This document shows positions 32,901 through 37,262 of a stretch of 37,262 nucleotides of DNA, piece by piece. Numbering within the stretch: the first letter of the stretch is position 1; the number at the start of each line of letters is the position of its first letter. Location: contig NZ_VOGW01000101.1 in the NCBI RefSeq assembly GCF_007896895.1, positions 44,992-82,253 of the forward strand. The letters run 5' to 3'. Source of the DNA: Streptomyces misionensis (lineage in GTDB: Bacteria; Actinomycetota; Actinomycetes; Streptomycetales; Streptomycetaceae). The notes under the pieces are model-generated. The model did no database searches. It worked only from the letters and a program-made list of their open reading frames with translations, and was not told the origin of the DNA. The translations under genes and the position numbers were made by a program.

Positions 32901-34162
32901 CAGTTCGTCCTCCAGACCGCGACCCGCCAGCGTGACAGCCAGCCCCACAGCAGACCCGCGACGAAGCCGGTCAGCACCAGCACGCCCAGCAGCCACCAGC
33001 CGCGCCCGAGACCGAACGCGGCCACGTCGTGCGCCTTGGCCGGACCGTCCACCACGTCCACGGTCAGCTCCAGCGGCAGACCCGGCGTGCTCTTCACACC
33101 CGCGGGCGCCGAGAAGGAGTGGGCGACCTCCAGGCACACCGTCTCCGCGGGCGCGTTGTCGTCGTCGCTCGCGGGCTTCGGATAGCGCAGACCGGTGGAG
33201 ACCACGTCGGTGCGGCCGGTACCGGCCGCCTCACCGCGGACGATCTCCCGCCCCTTCAGGGTCACCGCCCGCAGCAGCACCCCGTAGGAGGGGTTCACGG
33301 CCCGGTCGTCCGCCACGCTCACCGAGGCACGCAGCTCCTTGCCCGGGTCGACGTCCACCTTGTACCAGCGCTGCTGGCCGAACTCCGCGCGGTCCGTGTA
33401 CAGACCCGACTTCAGCGTCGGCGCCTTCTCGCACTGTGCCGCGCCCGAGGTGGCCACCGGCGTCACCACCGGATCGGCCGCCCGGTGCACCAACTGTCCG
33501 ACACGGTCGGTCAGTTCCTCCTTGTGCTGCACGGAGGTGTAGGTGCCGCCGGTCGCGTCGGCGATGCAGCTGAGCTGGTCCCGGGTCTTGGCGTCCGGCA
33601 CCAGGCCGAGGGTGTCGATGGTCAGGCCGATGCCCTTGGCGGCTATCTCCCGGGCCACCTCGCACGGGTCCAGCGGCTGACAGGTGTCCTCGCCGTCGCT
33701 GATCAGCACGATACGGCGGGTGCCGTCGCCCCCGTCGAGGTCGCCCGCCGCCTTCAGCAGCGCGGGCCCGATCGGCGTCCAGCCGGTCGGCACCAGCGTC
33801 GCCACCGCCGTCTTGGCGTCGGTCCGGTTCAGTGGGCCGACCGGGTACAGCTGCGCGGTGTCCTTGCAGCCCTCCTGGCGGTCGTTTCCGTGGTAGTTGG
33901 CGCCGAGCGTGCGGATGCCGAGCTCCACGTCCTGCGGGGTCGCGTCGAGGACGTCGTCGAACGCCTGCTTCGCCGCCGCCATCCGGGTACCGCCGTCGAT
34001 GTCCCGGGTCCGCATGGATCCGCTGACGTCCAGCACCAGTTCGACCTTCGGAGCGGCCTGCTCCGTCTCGTCGGCGGCCGCCGCGGTCGGGAACGCGAGC
34101 CCGGCCGTCAGGGCGGCGAGCAGAGCGCACACTCCCGCCGCCAGCCGTTGTCTTCTGATCAT
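32900..34162 (-). CDS. Secreted vWA-domain membrane protein
   Basis: 420 aa. ATG at 34162, probably leaderless. Signal peptide about 1-30 (ending A-A-A-A-D). The von Willebrand A domain begins at about residue 40 with the MIDAS motif 'ELVLDVSGSMR' (D-x-S-x-S). The further MIDAS Thr is in 'VPTGWTPIGPALL' and Asp in 'VLISDGEDTCQ'. Cysteine pairs suit an extracytoplasmic domain. A beta-rich domain ('FGQQRWYKVDVDPGKELRAS') follows, then a C-terminal TM helix ('WWLLGVLVLTGFVAGLLWGW') with a basic tail. It is displayed on the membrane's outer face and probably binds a protein partner through Mg2+. It forms an operon with the 263-aa anchored protein. Confidence 0.88.
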   Translation of the reverse strand: MIRRQRLAAGVCALLAALTAGLAFPTAAAADETEQAAPKVELVLDVSGSMRTRDIDGGTRMAAAKQAFDDVLDATPQDVELGIRTLGANYHGNDRQEGCKDTAQLYPVGPLNRTDAKTAVATLVPTGWTPIGPALLKAAGDLDGGDGTRRIVLISDGEDTCQPLDPCEVAREIAAKGIGLTIDTLGLVPDAKTRDQLSCIADATGGTYTSVQHKEELTDRVGQLVHRAADPVVTPVATSGAAQCEKAPTLKSGLYTDRAEFGQQRWYKVDVDPGKELRASVSVADDRAVNPSYGVLLRAVTLKGREIVRGEAAGTGRTDVVSTGLRYPKPASDDDNAPAETVCLEVAHSFSAPAGVKSTPGLPLELTVDVVDGPAKAHDVAAFGLGRGWWLLGVLVLTGFVAGLLWGWLSRWRVAVWRTN

Positions 34163-34168
34163 CGACGG

Positions 34169-34198
34169 ATCCTATTGATCAACCGCGCCGGGCTCCAA
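34169..34198 (-). promoter_or_regulatory. vWA promoter (TTGGAG - 18 - TAGGAT), leaderless start
   Basis: TAGGAT (34174-34169) ends 6 nt before ATG 34162. TTGGAG (34198-34193) lies 18 nt further upstream. The -10 overlaps the TAG stop codon of the NIS synthetase gene. Confidence 0.5.
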
Positions 34199-35728
34199 AA
34201 CGAGCGGGTGGGGCAGGGCCGTCCACTGGTCGCCGGGAATGTGCGGGGACAGCCGCATCAGCGTCAACGCCTTGGCCGGGACCGGTCCGTGACGCAGCGC
34301 CGCGAGGTCGGACGTGTCCGGAAGGTCCGGCAGGACGGCCGCCAGCGCCGCCCCGAGCGCCGGGCCCGAGCCCGCCACGGCGGCCAGGGCACCCGCCAGC
34401 AGGGAGCCGAACAGCTTGCGGCGCAGGGCGGTTTCGTCGTCGTCGATCAGCCGGCCGGTCAGGGCGGGCGGCCTGATGCCGTGCCGGGCCAGCCGCACGG
34501 GGCTGATCCGGATGTCGGCCAGATCGCGGTAGACCAGCCGCCGCGGGCTCCCGTCGGCCGCCAGCACCACCAGGAGGTTCTGGCCGTGCGCCTCCAGGGC
34601 CACCCCGAGGTCGAGCAGGCGCAGCCCGACGGTGAGCGCCAGCCGGGCGAACCCGGCCAGCCAGGCGGGGTCGCGCGGCAGCGCGGTGGTGGCCAGCGCG
34701 GCCACCGGCAGCACCTGCTCACCGGGTCGTGCGTACTGCTCGGGCGACTCCCGCAGCAGCGCGGCCAGGTCCGCGGAACGGGCGGTGACGGCGCCCAGGG
34801 TGCGGGTGATGTGCAGGGCTCCGCCGGTGCGGCCCGCCAGTTCCTCCGCGAACGCGGACAGTGTGGCCGCCGCCTCGACCGAGTACGGGGAGATGTCCCG
34901 CACCGAGGACGTCAGCCGGGCGCTCAGCGCCGTCTTCACATGCGGGCCGTCGGCGAGGGCCAGCGTCCGCAGGGACATCAGCGGATGCGCCGGGCGCCAC
35001 TCCTCGTACGGCCGCTCCAGCACATGCGCCGCCTGCCACGGGTGCACCGGCACCAACAGCCGCCGTCCGTCCCGCAGTTCGTCCGGCCACCGGCCGGTCA
35101 CCAGCGACTCGGCGGCGGGCACGGCCACCGTGCCGAGCCGCACCACGGCGCCGTGCTCCGGGCCGTACGCCAGCTGCTCCGCCACCGAGAACCCCGGCCG
35201 GGAACGGCAGTTGGGGTGGAAGGGGTGCCCGTCGACCACCCGCTGCTCCCACTCCCAGTCCCTCTTCCCGCCTTCCGCCGGGGAGCCCGCCACCGGCCAC
35301 TCCTTCGGGTGATCAGCACCGGCCCGGGACAGCGCCAGCGAGGCCACGCTGTGCCCCAGCTCCACCGTGAAACCGGCGGCCCCGGGCCCCCAGCCGCCAC
35401 CGTTCGCGAGGGCACCCATGAGACGCGCCGGGTCGTCGTACCGCTCCGTGCCCAGCCGTACGGCGGTGACGTGGGCGCCGGTGGCGTACGGGTCCGCGTG
35501 CGGCCCGTGCAGCGTCCGGCCGTCGGCCAGCCGCAGGGCCAGGCCGTACCTCCCGTGCGTCCGGCCCGTGATCCACGGCAGCGGCTCGTGCGCGAACCCC
35601 CGCCACAGCCGGGTCAGCACGGCCGCGCGGGCACCCGGCAGCTCCGCCTCGTACCGGGGCAGCAGCCCGGGCCGCAGGGCGGCCAGTTCCGCGGCGACCT
35701 CGGCCTCGGCGGTGGGGGAGTGGGACAC
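34172..35728 (-). CDS. IucA/IucC-family NIS siderophore synthetase
   Basis: 518 aa from GTG 35728, chosen because GAGGAG stands 6 nt upstream. The frame stays open to an ATG at 35851, which would add 41 repetitive residues. Family motifs: 'GHPFHPNCRSRPGFS' (ATP-binding H-P-x-H-P, where the usual K-x-R reads R-S-R), 'VPVHPWQAAHVL', and 'EAHGQNLLVVL' with 'LVYRDLADIRIS' (E-A-H-x-Q-N and R-D active site). C-terminal ferric-reductase-like helical part follows. NIS enzymes join a carboxylic acid such as citrate or succinate to an amine or hydroxylamine. Divergent from another NIS synthetase, so the two probably act in sequence. Confidence 0.9.
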   Translation of the reverse strand: MSHSPTAEAEVAAELAALRPGLLPRYEAELPGARAAVLTRLWRGFAHEPLPWITGRTHGRYGLALRLADGRTLHGPHADPYATGAHVTAVRLGTERYDDPARLMGALANGGGWGPGAAGFTVELGHSVASLALSRAGADHPKEWPVAGSPAEGGKRDWEWEQRVVDGHPFHPNCRSRPGFSVAEQLAYGPEHGAVVRLGTVAVPAAESLVTGRWPDELRDGRRLLVPVHPWQAAHVLERPYEEWRPAHPLMSLRTLALADGPHVKTALSARLTSSVRDISPYSVEAAATLSAFAEELAGRTGGALHITRTLGAVTARSADLAALLRESPEQYARPGEQVLPVAALATTALPRDPAWLAGFARLALTVGLRLLDLGVALEAHGQNLLVVLAADGSPRRLVYRDLADIRISPVRLARHGIRPPALTGRLIDDDETALRRKLFGSLLAGALAAVAGSGPALGAALAAVLPDLPDTSDLAALRHGPVPAKALTLMRLSPHIPGDQWTALPHPLVLEPGAVDQ

Positions 35729-35759
35729 GGTCGGCTCCTCGGTCGAGGCGGCACAGGGC

Positions 35760-35850
35760 ACGATGGTCGGGGACGGCGGCACCATGGCAGGGACGGACCA
35801 CGACACCATGGTCGGCACGGACCACGACACCATGGTCGGGGACGAAGCCA
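35760..35850. repeat. 24-bp tandem repeat between the NIS synthetase genes
   Basis: Four imperfect copies starting at 35760, 35781, 35805 and 35829. The period is 24 bp except the first (21). Each has the core CCATGG or CGATGG followed by a GGGACGG-like run. All lengths are multiples of three and the minus-strand frame is open (T-M-V-S-W-S-V-P units). It may therefore be either an N-terminal extension of the synthetase or an operator array. Confidence 0.75.
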
Positions 35851-35926
35851 TACTGATCGCTCCCGGCCCACTGAAAAGCCCCGGCACCCGCCCGGGACGC
35901 CCGAGACCACCCCCCACGAAGAACGA

Positions 35927-37262
35927 ATGGACCGCGTGGACCCCAATCCCCCCGCAGACGCGATCGGCCGGCGCGCCGACGCCCATGCGACCGCCCCGCT
36001 GCTCAACTGCCTGATCCGCGAGGTGGCCGAGCCACTGCCCGGCCGCCCCGGCGAGCCGCCGGCGTACCGGTTGCCCGGCACCGGGCGGCTGCTGCGCGTG
36101 CGCCCCGGCCGGCGCCCCGCCGACCCCGAGGTGCACGCGGCCGGCGGCTGGCACCGCCTCGGCCATCCGGAACTGGTGAAACTCGTCGCCGAGGAACTGC
36201 GCCGGCGCACCGGGTCGGCGGGCGGCGACCTGCCGGCCGAGATGATCGACAGCCGGGCGGCGGTCGCGGCCCTGCTCACCGCCCGCGCCGGCGCGACCCC
36301 GCCGGCCGACCCCTATCTGCGCTCCGAACAGTCCCTCGTCACCGGCCACCCGTACCACCCGGCGCCCAAGGCGCGCGGCGGCGGCCCGGTCGCGTCCTGG
36401 CTGCCGTACGCCCCCGAGGCGCACGCCCGCTTCCCGCTGGTGCTGCTGGCCGTCCGCGAGGACCAGGTGGCCGAGGACGGCGACACCCGCGCCCTCGACG
36501 CCCTCGGCGCCGCCCCGCCCGGTTACCGGCTGCTGCCCGCCCACCCCTGGCAGCTCGACCTGATCGCCGACACCCTCGCGCCCGCCTTCGCCGACGGCCG
36601 GCTGCTCCGGCTCGGACCCACCGCCTTCCCCGCCTGGCCGACGGCGGCGGTCCGCACGGTCTACGAGCCCCGCGGCGACCTGTTCCTCAAGTTCAGCCTG
36701 GACGTCCGCATCACCAACGACATCCGCCGCCTGTGGCGCCACGACCTGCGCCGGCTGCGCCGTACCGACACCGCCGCCGGGCACGCCTTCGCCGCGATGG
36801 GCGGGCCCGCCGCGTGGCTCGCCGACCGCGGCCACCGCACCGCGTCCTTCGCCTACGAGGAACTGGCCGTGGTGGTCCGCGACGGACTGCGCGGCCATCT
36901 GCTGCCGGGCGCCGTGCCGTTGCTCGCGGCGGGGCTGGCCGAGGGCTTCGACGGCAGCCCGCTCGCCGCCGCCACCGACCCGGCGGCCTGGTGGGAGGCG
37001 TATCTGCGGCAGGTCGTGCCGCCCGCCCTGACCGCGTTCGGCGAGCACGGGGTCGTCCTGGAGGCGCACCTCCAGAACACCCTCGTCGCCGTGGACGCCT
37101 CCGGTACGCCCGTGCAGGCGCTGTTCCGCGACGCCGAGGGGGTCAAGCTGCTCCCGGAGGTGTCCCGCGCCGCCGGCTGGCAGCGGCTGGTGTACTGCCT
37201 GGTCGTCAACCACCTCATGGAGATCGCCGGCGCCCTGGCCGAGCACCGGCCCGGCTACGACC
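35927..37262 (+). CDS. IucA/IucC-family NIS siderophore synthetase (partial, cut by window end)
   Basis: 445 residues are visible from ATG 35927 and the frame is open at the edge. GTG 35936 is an alternative start; the ribosome site is weak (GAAGAA). Motifs: 'EQSLVTGHPYHPAPKARGG' (complete H-P-x-H-P-x-x-K-x-R), 'LLPAHPWQLDLI', 'FLKFSLDVRITNDIRR', 'VVLEAHLQNTLV' and 'ALFRDAEGVKL'. It is a true, probably active NIS synthetase, related to but clearly distinct from its divergent neighbour. The start-to-start gap is 198 nt. No IdeR/DmdR1-type iron box (TTAGGTTAGGCT-like) is visible there. Confidence 0.92.
   Translation, partial: MDRVDPNPPADAIGRRADAHATAPLLNCLIREVAEPLPGRPGEPPAYRLPGTGRLLRVRPGRRPADPEVHAAGGWHRLGHPELVKLVAEELRRRTGSAGGDLPAEMIDSRAAVAALLTARAGATPPADPYLRSEQSLVTGHPYHPAPKARGGGPVASWLPYAPEAHARFPLVLLAVREDQVAEDGDTRALDALGAAPPGYRLLPAHPWQLDLIADTLAPAFADGRLLRLGPTAFPAWPTAAVRTVYEPRGDLFLKFSLDVRITNDIRRLWRHDLRRLRRTDTAAGHAFAAMGGPAAWLADRGHRTASFAYEELAVVVRDGLRGHLLPGAVPLLAAGLAEGFDGSPLAAATDPAAWWEAYLRQVVPPALTAFGEHGVVLEAHLQNTLVAVDASGTPVQALFRDAEGVKLLPEVSRAAGWQRLVYCLVVNHLMEIAGALAEHRPGYD

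Noticed and set aside
35760..35850. CRISPR or plasmid iteron array
   Set aside because: Copies are directly adjacent with no spacers, and no replication or Cas genes are present.
35852..37246. Treating the 1024-aa minus-strand frame as one giant NIS synthetase
   Set aside because: Only the part below about 35728 has IucA/IucC motifs. The rest is antisense to the plus-strand NIS gene, whose own motifs are convincing.
1..37262. tRNA or rRNA genes, insertion sequences, integrases or attachment sites
   Set aside because: I saw no transposase or integrase motif and nothing I could fold as tRNA. A proper covariance-model search was not possible.

Overview
The window is chromosomal DNA of a high-GC actinomycete, almost certainly a Streptomyces. 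Third codon positions are nearly always G or C, GTG starts and 1-4 nt gene overlaps are common, promoters of the TTGACN / TANNNT type are recognisable, and the gene families are typical of the genus (LAL and GAF LuxR regulators, HxlR, secreted trypsin, NIS synthetases). The order gcl, catalase, glxR, hyi, urate genes resembles what I remember of the SCO6201-SCO6211 area of S. coelicolor. That is memory, not a search.

Layout. 1-2.6 kb: tail of an unseen gene, a four-TM membrane protein and a membrane-anchored solute-binding protein, translationally coupled. 2.6-4.8 kb: patatin-like lipase divergent from a LysR regulator, then a small tautomerase. 4.8-9.6 kb: secreted trypsin-like protease, a large LAL-type LuxR regulator and a GAF-LuxR regulator. 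9.6-13.4 kb: a 485-nt non-coding region with a duplicated leader and a 10-bp tandem repeat, then two coupled acyl-CoA synthetases. 13.4-14.2 kb: an Mrr-like protein with zinc ribbons.

14.3-27.5 kb is the core: a purine-salvage and glyoxylate-disposal cluster. An NCS2 permease, 8-oxoguanine deaminase, uricase, hydroxyisourate hydrolase (UraH) and OHCU decarboxylase (UraD) would take oxidised purines to (S)-allantoin. Glyoxylate carboligase (Gcl), hydroxypyruvate isomerase (Hyi) and tartronate semialdehyde reductase (GlxR) would take the glyoxylate released from allantoin to glycerate. A catalase can destroy the H2O2 made by uricase. Allantoinase, allantoicase, ureidoglycolate lyase, xanthine dehydrogenase and glycerate kinase are not in the window. 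Two operator families tie these units together. A TCAACA-N3-TGTTGA palindrome overlaps the -35 box of both the catalase promoter and the uraD-uraH-uricase promoter in identical geometry. A tandem pair of 15-mers with 21-bp centre spacing follows the -10 region of both the gcl and the hyi-glxR promoters (candidate AllR sites). A small two-gene unit (DUF77-like protein plus HTH regulator) sits between the hyi and uraD promoters. A frameshifted Shedu-like defence nuclease lies between gcl and catalase.

27.5-32 kb: housekeeping and accessory genes (thioesterase, unknown, histidine phosphatase, GNAT, AlaA-like aminotransferase, HxlR regulator). 32-37.3 kb: a secreted membrane-anchored protein and a vWA protein, then two divergent IucA/IucC-type NIS siderophore synthetases, the last cut by the window end. 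A 24-bp tandem repeat lies between the two synthetases.
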